Shown here piece after piece: positions 8,483-16,852 of a stretch of DNA of 36,930 bases (positions are counted from its first letter, which is position 1; the number at the start of each line of letters is the position of its first letter). The translations under genes were made by a program, and so were the position numbers. This DNA comes from CBDULQ01 sp965368115 (GTDB taxonomy: Bacteria; Pseudomonadota; Gammaproteobacteria; SZUA-229): positions 1 through 36,930 of the forward strand of contig CBDULQ010000005.1 in assembly GCA_965368115.1 (NCBI GenBank). The letters run 5' to 3'. Below the pieces are notes generated by a model, which saw only the letters and a list, made by a program, of their open reading frames with translations, had not been told where the DNA came from and did not search any database.

Positions 8483-8897
8483 CGAAGTCGCCATTTATTA
8501 CCAGCTGTTTCTGGAAGACGGCACCGAAGTCGAATCCAACCGTGATGACGAGGTGCTTCGCTTCACCATGGGCGACGGCACATTGACTGACGGCATGGAA
8601 CAGGGGCTGCTGGAAAAGACGACCGGGGAACATGCCGAAGTCATGCTATCTCCCGAACAGGGTTATGGATATCCTGAGCCGGAAAACGTGCATACTATGC
8701 CTGTTAGTGATTTCCCCGCCGACATGGCGCCTGAAGAAGGCCAGATTATCGCCTTTGACGGACCGGACGATGAAGAAATCGTCGGCACTATTATCAAGGT
8801 CGGCAAGGACGATGTTGACGTGGACTTCAGCCATCCACTGGCCGGGCGCAATTTGTTGTTCAAGGCTGAAATCGTTGAAGTAAACAATCCGGATTAA
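8460..8897 (+). CDS. fkpB: FKBP-type peptidyl-prolyl isomerase, SlpA/FkpB type
   Basis: A small cytoplasmic proline isomerase and chaperone of 145 residues (E. coli FkpB 149). The FKBP core is at both ends (YYQLFLEDGTEVES near residue 14 and DFSHPLAGRNLLFKAEI near the C-terminus). The insert-in-flap domain lies between them, containing EQGYGYP. It starts inside lspA and stops 2 bp before ispH, so it is embedded in the ileS-lspA-fkpB-ispH operon. The exact substrate is not apparent. Confidence 0.95.
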   Translation: MTKIQHDSEVAIYYQLFLEDGTEVESNRDDEVLRFTMGDGTLTDGMEQGLLEKTTGEHAEVMLSPEQGYGYPEPENVHTMPVSDFPADMAPEEGQIIAFDGPDDEEIVGTIIKVGKDDVDVDFSHPLAGRNLLFKAEIVEVNNPD

Positions 8898-8899
8898 AC

Positions 8900-9832
8900 A
8901 TGCAAATCATTCTGGCCAATCCCAGGGGCTTCTGTGCCGGTGTCGACCGGGCTATCGAAATCGTCGAGCGTGCACTGGATGTGTTCGGCGCGCCGATCTA
9001 TGTGCGTCATGAGGTTGTGCATAACACTTACGTGGTCAACAACCTGAAAAACAAGGGCGCCATCTTTGTCGAAGACCTGGCAGAAATCCCTGAACAGGCG
9101 ACGGTCATTTTCAGCGCCCACGGTGTATCACAGGCGATACAGAAAGAGGCCCGCGATCGAGGCCTGAAAATATTCGATGCCACTTGCCCACTGGTGACCA
9201 AGGTCCATCTCGAAGTGGCCCGCTATGCCAGAAACGGTGACGATGTGGTCCTGATCGGTCATGCTGGTCATCCGGAGGTCGAAGGTACACTCGGCCAGTA
9301 TGACACCAGCAGCGGCGGACAGATCCATCTGGTGGAAACGGAACAGGATGTGGACGACTTACAGATCGATGATGACAAAGCCATCTCTTACGTCACCCAG
9401 ACGACATTGTCGGTAGACGACACGGCGAATATCATCTCTGCATTAAGGCGCAGGTTCCCGCGCATCAATGGCCCCCGCAAGGATGACATCTGCTACGCCA
9501 CACAAAACCGGCAAGATGCCGTGAAAAAGCTCTCGGAAGCCTGTGACCTGGTCCTGGTCGTCGGTTCGTCCAACAGCTCCAACTCAAACCGCCTCAAGGA
9601 ACTGGCCGGCAACCGGGGCATCACAAGTTACCTGATCGACAGCACGGACGACATTAAAAAAGAATGGCTTGAGAATGTAGAGAATGTCGGTATCACTGCC
9701 GGCGCCTCAGCGCCTGAAATTTTAGTGCAGGACGTGATAAAGAAACTCGAGGAATGGTTTGGGGCCACTTTAAGTGAAGACAGTGGCCCCAGGGAAAGTA
9801 TCGTGTTCCAGCTACCCAGGGAACTACGCTAA
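8900..9832 (+). CDS. ispH: 4-hydroxy-3-methylbut-2-enyl diphosphate reductase
   Basis: IspH is the last enzyme of the MEP isoprenoid pathway, a [4Fe-4S] protein making IPP and DMAPP. The 310 residues carry the three cluster cysteines C12 (GFCAGVDRA), C96 (DATCPLVTK) and C198 (ICYATQNRQ), the histidines H41, H74 (SAHG) and H124, and the catalytic E126 in HAGHPEVEG. It is the final gene of the plus-strand operon. Its stop is 2 bp from the stop of the opposing pilE, and a perfect hairpin lies in its last 75 bp. Confidence 0.98.
   Translation: MQIILANPRGFCAGVDRAIEIVERALDVFGAPIYVRHEVVHNTYVVNNLKNKGAIFVEDLAEIPEQATVIFSAHGVSQAIQKEARDRGLKIFDATCPLVTKVHLEVARYARNGDDVVLIGHAGHPEVEGTLGQYDTSSGGQIHLVETEQDVDDLQIDDDKAISYVTQTTLSVDDTANIISALRRRFPRINGPRKDDICYATQNRQDAVKKLSEACDLVLVVGSSNSSNSNRLKELAGNRGITSYLIDSTDDIKKEWLENVENVGITAGASAPEILVQDVIKKLEEWFGATLSEDSGPRESIVFQLPRELR
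9761..9790. repeat. Perfect 9-bp inverted repeat inside the 3' end of ispH
   Basis: GGGGCCACT (9761-9769) and AGTGGCCCC (9782-9790) form a stem with a 12-nt loop. No T-run follows on either strand, so it is not a standard terminator. It lies where two convergent operons meet with almost no spacer. Confidence 0.6.
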
Positions 9833-9834
9833 AC

Positions 9835-10236
9835 CTACCAGCATTCGGCCGGGGTTTTCTGGTTGGCCTGGGTGAGTTCAATAACCGTACAACCCGCATC
9901 ATTTGCCTGTGGTCCGCCCGCAGCAGCTGTGGCGGTTATTGTGAAGGTCGACGCATTCCCAACCAGGGTCATGTTGTAATAACCTTCTTCACTCTGTGCT
10001 CCTGGCGCCGGGGGATTCAATGTACCGATATCAGGTGCGTACGTGTTGTTTTGCAGATAATAACGCTCCTGCAAGCCGGCCAGTCTCGCCAGCGCAGTAT
10101 GCGCATCCGAGCGCCGGGTGTCTTTCATATAAGATTGATACGAAGGAGCAGCTATCGCGGCAAGTATGCCGACTATAGCAACAACTACCAGCACCTCAAT
10201 CAAGGTAAAGCCATTCACTCTATATTTCAGATTCAT
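9835..10236 (-). CDS. pilE: Type IV (minor) pilin, PilE-like
   Basis: A prepilin of 133 residues with a short leader ending in G9, the cleavage/methylation motif GFTLIE (Glu at mature position 5), and the hydrophobic N-terminal helix of type IV pilins. The C-terminal region holds a cysteine pair about 20 residues apart near the end, matching the disulfide-bounded D-region of PilE. It is the last gene of the minor-pilin operon, as in Pseudomonas aeruginosa (fimU-pilVWXY1Y2E). An AGGAA ribosome site precedes the ATG. It probably joins the pilus tip or priming complex. A role as the major pilin is possible but less likely, given its place in this cluster. Confidence 0.9.
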   Translation of the reverse strand: MNLKYRVNGFTLIEVLVVVAIVGILAAIAAPSYQSYMKDTRRSDAHTALARLAGLQERYYLQNNTYAPDIGTLNPPAPGAQSEEGYYNMTLVGNASTFTITATAAAGGPQANDAGCTVIELTQANQKTPAECW

Positions 10237-10292
10237 ATGTAATTCCTGTTATCTATCGGAATCATCACAATTCCTACAACCACCTGAGATCT

Positions 10293-13200
10293 CTATAACT
10301 CGAACCAGTATAGTATATCGTCAGTCAAAGATGCGGGCGCTTCGAAACATTCTGTACCGATACACACGGTCCAGTTTTTCTGATTCGGATCGCCCGTCTT
10401 AATCAGGCGAGGATCACCGGGAATACCTGCTTTAGCCAGTTCTTTAAAGCGATCATCCTTGGTCAGATCATCCGGGTCCACCGTCGGGTCGTTACTGTAC
10501 ACCGGCGTACCATTCAATATGTTCACCAGGTACACCCGACCACCACCTTCGCTGGGCGCACAGGATGTACCGGAAGTGGTATCGGTAGGTATGTAGGTTG
10601 TTATAAATGCGATACCCGCGAAAATCACCGGCCTCGCCAGACCTTTCTCGCCACTTACTTCCATATCGATGAACCAGCCCTGTTCAGACGACAGACTCGA
10701 TAGAGCAGCATCTTTTTGAACATCCGAGCCCTGACCAATCAGGTTGTCAGTAGTATCAAACAGGTCAGATTCATATATGGTGTTATAACTGGTCGGCGCA
10801 CCATAGAGCGGCAAATCCCTGACCATGTATATGCGATCCTGTGTCGCAGTGTCCATCGGGTGAGCACGGAAGCCTGAAGACATAATCAAACTCAGGTAAC
10901 GTGAACCACCAAACTGGATACGCGCAATGTCGGGAGGATAATAGAAACGACGGTTATCAGCCGCACTGCCATCACTCGCGAAATCAGCTATCCGGCCACC
11001 AGTCACCAGATTGGCGATGTTGAAATCCGTTTCGCTTTTCTGTATGTCAAAACGCCACAACTGACCACCCATATCACCGACGTACAGCAGATTCATGTAG
11101 CCATCGCCATTCGAATCGACAACTGCGACATCGGAAGGAATGCTGTAATTCATATTCGACAAAGTCAGATTGGCGCCTGAGGCAGAACTTGCCCACCATA
11201 GTCGATTACCGGTTTCTGCGTCGATGATATATACCGCACGACCAATACCATCCGGAGTTCTGACAGACACCGCGTCCTGCCCTGAGTCATAACCGCCACC
11301 AACGACCAGAACAGTTCGATCGACTCCACCAACGCGCATCTTATGCAAAATCGGCTTCGACCAGGTTTCTCCAAGCTCGGCATAATCACCACTACCACCG
11401 GTTATACGCCACATCACACGCGGGTTGTTACGATCTGTTACATCGAGCGCGTAGTAGGTATTGCCCCCTCGGCGCATACCGAAGTAAAGATAGACATGAT
11501 CGGAGCCATTGATAATGCCGTCTCTATTGATATCATTCACCCAGGCCGTAATCGACCCGTCAATACCATACAGCTTGGTTTGTGCACTGCTATCGGTATA
11601 GTAGGTGTCCATATTGGTCAGCATTTCCGGAGGAATGAACGAGAACATCTCGGTACCCTCGGCAAGCTGGGTATTGATCGCGTGCAGGTAACCATCATTG
11701 GTCGCTACAAAGGCGGTCAAGTCCGGGTCTGCATCGGAACCACCGTACTGAATCAGGGCGGGCTCACTATGCAACGGATCACCCATGATCTGACGTGCAT
11801 CCGTAGTTGATCCGTCAGTGTCCACATCCTTAACATCAACGCCGCGCATCCACTTAATCAGGTCTTCACGATACTGATCGGTCTCCGCGGAAATACCCAG
11901 CATCGCTTTCGTCAGATTCGTGTTGTTCTCATCGACAAGATTACTGTTGTCCGATAAAACCATACTGGTTCCGGTGTAGGTATACACATTGCGAGGCACA
12001 GCAAGCTTACTGGCCGCACCGCCTTCTTTAGCATCCTTACCGTCCGGAGCAATCGCAGGAGGCGTCCAGTAACTGGTCGCTTCCTCCGCAAAATAACCGG
12101 TTGTCTGACTTACTGCTATATCGTTATTAACATCAACGATCTGTGGCGTGCCATCAGTATCGAAGGCAAGTTTGTAACGCTTGAAGTTACCATCCCAATG
12201 CGGACCCGTATCCGGCTTGAACAATGAAAAGTACAGATCGCTTCGATGCGTCGTTCTGTTAAATGCGTTTACCGAAACGGCGGGTGAGGAGAAGGTCGAA
12301 CTGACACCAAGAATATCGGTAATGATGTTTGTAAAAGCATTGGTCAGCGATACGGAGTCATCGGCAGTATAGTATTCCCCAGCCCCTGAATTCGCTTTAC
12401 TCGCTGCAGCGGTATCCTCCAGCAAGGCCTGGTCGGTCGCAAAACCGATGGTATAGGTAGACACTTTCTGCGTATCGGCGAAGGCGCTGCTCTGATCTTC
12501 CCTGGCCATCGCCGCTGCGATCTGAGGTAGACAATGGTACATGTCAGGGCTGGTTCCCCCGTCATTACTGTCATACAGCGTATCACAGGACTCTGCCCCG
12601 ATATTGTGGCGCTGGGTGGTCGAAATGTGATCGCTGCCACTTGGCTCACCATCAGTCAGGAATACGACAAAGTTTTTCTGACACTGAAAATCGATGGGTG
12701 AGTTATAACGTCCGCTAGTCGGCGTAGTACGTGAGCCGGGTACGCTATTTAGACTATAGGTACCATTGGTAGGATCATAGGCATAAGAATGATCACCATA
12801 CTCGACGTTTCCTCCACGATAATACAGTGCGGCTTCATATAAAGCCTGAGCCAAAGGGGTACCCCCTTCGTGATACATACGGTCCAGCTCGTCCAGGAAG
12901 TCCTGTTTAGCAGTTGCATCACTGATCGGTGCCATGGGAGCAACGACCATACCACCATCGGTATAGCGATCGAATCGCATTAAACCGATGTTGACATCAT
13001 TGATACTGTTAACCAGATTGGTAATGGTTTCCTGCACCACTTCGAGGCGTGTCTTGGTGCTGGCTGCGGCCAGACTTTCCCAGTTTTTATAGTTGCCCGA
13101 ACGCAGGGTATAACTGTTCTGGCCCCACCAGTTTATCTCCCGCCCCGAATTCGAAGACCAGGGTCCATGACCACCATCTGCCGCATAAAGTTCCGAACCG

Positions 13201-13646
13201 CCGTCACCGTGCACACCACTATCGGCACGACATTCTACATAGCTATTCTTCGCGTAGTTCTTGATACTACGCCATTCGTTACTACGCCACTGGCCCATTT
13301 TGTCAGAAAAGAAACCGCTGACCGAAAAGTTATCGATCGCAGCCTGGCATTTCAAGGCCGATAAATTGAAATATCGATCTGTCGAGCAACTCGTACTGGA
13401 TGTTGTATAAACCCGGTTGACGTCAAAACACCCGGAATAGGTCACAGACGGATCATAGGAAGCCTGGGTTATTACCGCGCCATCCATACTGCCCGATGTA
13501 TCCACGACGAACAGGATGTTCGCGGGCACATCACTAACCCCGAGGTTCTGACCAAGATAAATCTCGGTATCATCAGCTAATACAGGTGTTGACACCAGAC
13601 AAGTTGCCGCGACCCCTACCAACAATATACGGAGTTTCTTAAACAT
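10293..13646 (-). CDS. pilY1: PilY1-type type IV pilus tip adhesin with von Willebrand A domain
   Basis: A secreted protein of 1117 residues (P. aeruginosa PilY1 is similar in length). A signal peptide (cleavage near A24 or A25) is followed by a von Willebrand A-like domain with the MIDAS motif DTSGS at residues 49-53. The C-terminal half is the PilY1 beta-propeller, with calcium-loop-like Asp-rich stretches near residues 605 (DVDTDGSTTD), 700 (DINRDGIINGSD) and 840 (DSNGDGY). The frame extends 16 codons further upstream, but the ATG at 13646 has an AGAGGA ribosome site and starts a proper signal peptide. PilY1 caps the pilus with the minor pilins and acts in adhesion, pilus extension and surface sensing. 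The N-terminal domain contains many Cys and aromatic residues. Confidence 0.95.
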   Translation of the reverse strand: MFKKLRILLVGVAATCLVSTPVLADDTEIYLGQNLGVSDVPANILFVVDTSGSMDGAVITQASYDPSVTYSGCFDVNRVYTTSSTSCSTDRYFNLSALKCQAAIDNFSVSGFFSDKMGQWRSNEWRSIKNYAKNSYVECRADSGVHGDGGSELYAADGGHGPWSSNSGREINWWGQNSYTLRSGNYKNWESLAAASTKTRLEVVQETITNLVNSINDVNIGLMRFDRYTDGGMVVAPMAPISDATAKQDFLDELDRMYHEGGTPLAQALYEAALYYRGGNVEYGDHSYAYDPTNGTYSLNSVPGSRTTPTSGRYNSPIDFQCQKNFVVFLTDGEPSGSDHISTTQRHNIGAESCDTLYDSNDGGTSPDMYHCLPQIAAAMAREDQSSAFADTQKVSTYTIGFATDQALLEDTAAASKANSGAGEYYTADDSVSLTNAFTNIITDILGVSSTFSSPAVSVNAFNRTTHRSDLYFSLFKPDTGPHWDGNFKRYKLAFDTDGTPQIVDVNNDIAVSQTTGYFAEEATSYWTPPAIAPDGKDAKEGGAASKLAVPRNVYTYTGTSMVLSDNSNLVDENNTNLTKAMLGISAETDQYREDLIKWMRGVDVKDVDTDGSTTDARQIMGDPLHSEPALIQYGGSDADPDLTAFVATNDGYLHAINTQLAEGTEMFSFIPPEMLTNMDTYYTDSSAQTKLYGIDGSITAWVNDINRDGIINGSDHVYLYFGMRRGGNTYYALDVTDRNNPRVMWRITGGSGDYAELGETWSKPILHKMRVGGVDRTVLVVGGGYDSGQDAVSVRTPDGIGRAVYIIDAETGNRLWWASSASGANLTLSNMNYSIPSDVAVVDSNGDGYMNLLYVGDMGGQLWRFDIQKSETDFNIANLVTGGRIADFASDGSAADNRRFYYPPDIARIQFGGSRYLSLIMSSGFRAHPMDTATQDRIYMVRDLPLYGAPTSYNTIYESDLFDTTDNLIGQGSDVQKDAALSSLSSEQGWFIDMEVSGEKGLARPVIFAGIAFITTYIPTDTTSGTSCAPSEGGGRVYLVNILNGTPVYSNDPTVDPDDLTKDDRFKELAKAGIPGDPRLIKTGDPNQKNWTVCIGTECFEAPASLTDDILYWFEL

Positions 13647-13729
13647 GATCAGGTCCTCTAGAAAACAGCCATTGAATTGCCTGGCCATCAACATTAATTA
13701 ATAATCCAGTAACGATACTCATATCGTAT

Positions 13730-14053
13730 TTATTTCGTTGTCCAGGATATCTGGGTCACTTTTTGTGTTTTGATGTCGTACTTAACTACCGCCGATTTAC
13801 CTAGACGGCTTTTAGCACTGACGAGAGGCACGACCTTGCCATCTTGCTTGGCCACCGTGTTAGAGGTAATTGGATAGCGAACCTGGCCCTCGTACACAAA
13901 ACCTTGCGACGAATCATCAATCGCCAGTTTCAGTGATTCGAGTTCCAGCACTTCTTCGATTTTCTGCAGTTTCACTTTTTTACCGACAGTTTCAGCAACA
14001 GCTTGATGAGCCATTGAAGCAAACATCAAAACAAGTATTAGCCTGAAAATCAT
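13730..14053 (-). CDS. Small secreted protein in the minor-pilin operon, PilY2-like by position
   Basis: A 107-residue protein with a clear signal peptide (hydrophobic run, cleavage near AVAE at about 20) and no further membrane helix. The rest is polar and Lys-rich with beta-like patterns. An AGGAGG ribosome site lies just before the ATG. It sits between pilX and pilY1 within the tightly packed operon, 12 bp after pilX. In P. aeruginosa a small protein, PilY2, lies on the other side of pilY1. I do not see sequence features that prove homology, so PilY2-like is a positional guess. It is probably periplasmic and linked to pilus tip assembly. Confidence 0.75.
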   Translation of the reverse strand: MIFRLILVLMFASMAHQAVAETVGKKVKLQKIEEVLELESLKLAIDDSSQGFVYEGQVRYPITSNTVAKQDGKVVPLVSAKSRLGKSAVVKYDIKTQKVTQISWTTK

Positions 14054-14065
14054 TTCTGCCTCCTG

Positions 14066-14575
14066 TTAATTCTCTGGGCAACCCGGTGCGAGGGTTTTCT
14101 TGCCAATCAATATTCCCGACTCGGCCAGTTGAATACCATTTGAGTTAAGCATCTTCCCAACCGAGGTTGCATCTTGAACGATCCCTTTAAACTGGCCTCC
14201 GCTACCGCTGGCTGTCAGATCACCCGACGAGCGCAAGCTAGTGTTATCCAGCACGGTAAGACAGTCGGCATAATCGACGAATATATCTGCTTCCAGGATG
14301 CTGCCATCGGTCTGCGACCGGCTATGCACATTATTGAACACCTGGGCGTTTGCAGAATCCCATACTACCGTGTTGTTTTCCGGGTCGATCACGGTTCGAA
14401 TCGCAGACTCGGCGATCTGAAACGCCGCATTATGTGTCTGCAAATTGTTGGCGATTTTCAGTTCGGTAGTCGTTGAACTCATGCTCGAAATACCGATTAA
14501 AGTAACCACCAGAAGCACCAACAAGCCAACAACCAGTGCGGCACCCTTTTGCTGTTTTCTGTACATAACCATCAT
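14066..14575 (-). CDS. pilX: Minor pilin PilX
   Basis: A 169-residue type IV minor pilin with the PilX N-terminal pattern: a leader ending KQQKG followed by AALVVGLLVLLVVTLIG and SMSSTTTELKIANN. As in other PilX proteins, the mature N-terminus does not have the usual Glu5. PilX forms part of the PilVWX-FimU-PilE tip complex that primes pilus assembly and holds PilY1. The ATG at 14575 follows an AGGT ribosome site that overlaps the pilW stop. A later ATG at 14566 would also keep the leader. Confidence 0.9.
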   Translation of the reverse strand: MMVMYRKQQKGAALVVGLLVLLVVTLIGISSMSSTTTELKIANNLQTHNAAFQIAESAIRTVIDPENNTVVWDSANAQVFNNVHSRSQTDGSILEADIFVDYADCLTVLDNTSLRSSGDLTASGSGGQFKGIVQDATSVGKMLNSNGIQLAESGILIGKKTLAPGCPEN

Positions 14576-14580
14576 GCTAC

Positions 14581-15513
14581 CTAGATATTTCGGAGATAAA
14601 CTACTGCGCTAGCCATCACTCGACGAAAACCATCGTCAGGGTAAGTGACCATGTTCCCGGCTATATTGGCCGAAAAAGGTGCGACGTTGTTGTAAGTTCT
14701 TTCTGAACGCACGACCACCCAGATCTGTACCGATTTAGCAGCGGTCCAGTCGATACCGTTAGCCGGATTGACGTAGGTATCGACCACGCCATCAGGCGCA
14801 CCGGCCGGCAAATTATCCAGGCCGATCTGAATTTGTAAGTCATCGACACCTGCCAGCATTAACTCGTCGACCACCGCTGGACCAGGCTGAAGCGAAACAC
14901 GATGCAAAGACCTCACACCATCACCCACCGTATCGCTATCTGTACTCAGGTAATAGGCACGCGCAACATAGGGATAATCACTAGCTGCCGCGCTGATAGC
15001 AGGTGAAGTATTGCCGACAAAAAAAGTGGCCTGATTAACGTCACTATTGATATAAACCTCATCGGCCTGTAACACTGACGCTGGTGGTTCGATGGCATCA
15101 CGCAAGGCATAACGCATCTCCACTATATCGCCAACGCTATATTGGTTGATGCAGGGTGCGCCATACGGATCGGTATCATTAAAAACATAAAAAGGCTGAT
15201 CGATATCAGTTGCCCAGCCTGGAGCACACTCGGACGTAACGGCCACGTTGACTCCAGTGACACGTGACGAATCATTCTTCACACGACCCCAGACACCTGC
15301 CTGACGCAAATCCGCTCCAATCGCTTCCAGGGCAAATCGAGCGTTATCGATCATTAATATTTGATCATCAACTGCTCGCTGGCTTTCTTTACCATTGATA
15401 TACACGGTAAAAACACCCGCTATCAGAAACAGCCCAATGACCATACCTACCATTAATTCGATTAAGGTAAAGCCTTTACAAGATCGCTGATTTTGACGGA
15501 AACTCATAGTCAT
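14581..15513 (-). CDS. pilW: Minor pilin PilW
   Basis: A 310-residue prepilin of the large PilW type. The leader ends CKG, followed by FTLIELMVGMVIGLFLIAGVF and a PilW-typical stretch (DNARFALEAIGADLRQAGVWG). The frame can start one codon earlier at a TTG, but the ATG at 15513 has an AGGA 8 bp upstream. PilW is a core minor pilin that links PilV/PilX and PilY1 at the pilus tip. It lies 10 bp after pilV and 5 bp before pilX. Confidence 0.93.
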   Translation of the reverse strand: MTMSFRQNQRSCKGFTLIELMVGMVIGLFLIAGVFTVYINGKESQRAVDDQILMIDNARFALEAIGADLRQAGVWGRVKNDSSRVTGVNVAVTSECAPGWATDIDQPFYVFNDTDPYGAPCINQYSVGDIVEMRYALRDAIEPPASVLQADEVYINSDVNQATFFVGNTSPAISAAASDYPYVARAYYLSTDSDTVGDGVRSLHRVSLQPGPAVVDELMLAGVDDLQIQIGLDNLPAGAPDGVVDTYVNPANGIDWTAAKSVQIWVVVRSERTYNNVAPFSANIAGNMVTYPDDGFRRVMASAVVYLRNI

Positions 15514-15523
15514 CAATCCTATC

Positions 15524-16027
15524 CTATATGTCTGCAGAGACCGTGTAAGAGTAATTGGTATCCCGGTCGGTCCAGGTAATGGTCACCGTAACAGGTACTG
15601 CACCTGCATTCGTGGGCGGTGCTCCAACGGTTACTACAGCATTGTTAAAACCCGGTAGCGCATTACCTAATTCGGACTGCCACATAAATAAATCGTGTGA
15701 AGCCATTTGTGCACTGGTACACACGGTGCCACTATTACAACCGTTATCCGAACCGGTGGCGCCATCGTATGCATCCAGACTGACAGTCGCTCCTGCAGCA
15801 TTCAGGCGTTCATTGATGTTATTGTTCACGCGCATACGCTCAATGATTTCCTGTGACTTGGTCACGACAATCGTGCGCTGCATCGCCAGGCCACCTGCCT
15901 GTAGAGCCTGCACCTGTAAACTGGCGACACCCAATACGCCAATGGTAAGGACGAAGAGCGTCAACATGGATTCGAGCAATGTGAAACCCTGTTCATGTAT
16001 AGCAAGCTGTGGAAATTTGGAATTCAT
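15524..16027 (-). CDS. pilV: Minor pilin PilV
   Basis: A 167-residue prepilin with cleavage after G14 and the PilV-type start FTLLESMLTLFVLTIGVLGVASLQ, with Glu5 present. Several cysteines lie in the middle. It sits directly after the fimU-like gene (13-bp gap) and before pilW. PilV is a member of the minor-pilin priming complex and may stabilise PilY1. The ATG has a GGTGAG ribosome site. Confidence 0.92.
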   Translation of the reverse strand: MNSKFPQLAIHEQGFTLLESMLTLFVLTIGVLGVASLQVQALQAGGLAMQRTIVVTKSQEIIERMRVNNNINERLNAAGATVSLDAYDGATGSDNGCNSGTVCTSAQMASHDLFMWQSELGNALPGFNNAVVTVGAPPTNAGAVPVTVTITWTDRDTNYSYTVSADI

Positions 16028-16040
16028 AAGATCATCTCAC

Positions 16041-16688
16041 CTAGGGACAGGCTGTTAACTTACTTGCGCTGCGCGAAGCCCGCGCCCTGCCGGATGCGCT
16101 TAACACTACAGCAGCGGCCGAAGTTGATGTTCCATTTGAGAACTGCAGGCCACGTTCATCACAAACTCTGAACAGTCCCGACAAACTACGCCCATTCGGC
16201 TGCTGAGGTTCACCTCTTGAATTAAATAGAATCGTATTGGATACCAGGTTGGTATTTCTGATCGTAAAGTTCGCTGGCATGTCGGAACCATCCCAGACTT
16301 TCAGCAGGATGTCCGCCTGAGCCCCGTTTTCGAATACACAGTTGCCATTCACGTCAAAAAACGCCACCCAACCACTTTCCCAGGTATTCGTTCCCGAGCA
16401 GGCCGGTGCCGGATCATTGGGATTGGTACTGGCACAAATACAGGAGAAGCCACTTTGTTTAATAGCCTCGGCTCGCGCAACGGCAAAACCGGAAACCAAG
16501 TCGTTAGTCGCTGTAACGATTCTTCCGTTCTGCAGAAAAACCTGCATTGATGGCGCAGCCACGGTAACCAGGATGGCGGCAATAGCCACGGTAACAATGA
16601 CCTCAAGTAGTGTGAATCCAGATTGTTTCATAGCCATACCAGATTGTTTCATAGCCATAAGTAAAACCCGCGATCTAGCGTTTGTCAT
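16041..16688 (-). CDS. fimU: Minor pilin FimU/FimT (GspH family), with duplicated leader
   Basis: A GspH/FimT-type prepilin that starts the minor-pilin operon. The processing motif is KQSG followed by FTLLEVIVTVAIAAILVTVAAPS, with Glu5 present, then a beta-rich domain with several cysteines and a C-terminal cysteine. From the ATG at 16688 the protein has 215 residues and an unusually long 24-residue leader, because the seven codons for MAMKQSG occur twice in tandem. Starts at 16658 or within the second copy (16637) would give leaders of normal length. None has a strong ribosome site, so the true start is open. In Pseudomonas this position is held by fimU. Confidence 0.88.
   Translation of the reverse strand: MTNARSRVLLMAMKQSGMAMKQSGFTLLEVIVTVAIAAILVTVAAPSMQVFLQNGRIVTATNDLVSGFAVARAEAIKQSGFSCICASTNPNDPAPACSGTNTWESGWVAFFDVNGNCVFENGAQADILLKVWDGSDMPANFTIRNTNLVSNTILFNSRGEPQQPNGRSLSGLFRVCDERGLQFSNGTSTSAAAVVLSASGRARASRSASKLTACP
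16618..16659. repeat. Tandem duplication, 2 x 21 bp, in the fimU-like leader region
   Basis: Two identical 21-bp units lie head to tail (16618-16638 and 16639-16659). Each encodes MAMKQSG on the minus strand, so the duplication is in frame and repeats both the start codons and the prepilin leader. Perfect identity suggests a recent event. Confidence 0.95.
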
Positions 16689-16852
16689 CCAAATAAAGAT
16701 AGAACGTTTTTAATCCCGGATGAATGGAGAATGAGATTTTTCAGGGGTCCAAACAACCGCTTCGAAGCTAGTTTTACAGGTATTTCAGGCGGTTTGGTGA
16801 GCAATATGAATAGCGGTATCAAATCCCTGATATACGGCCAGATTGGGAATGA

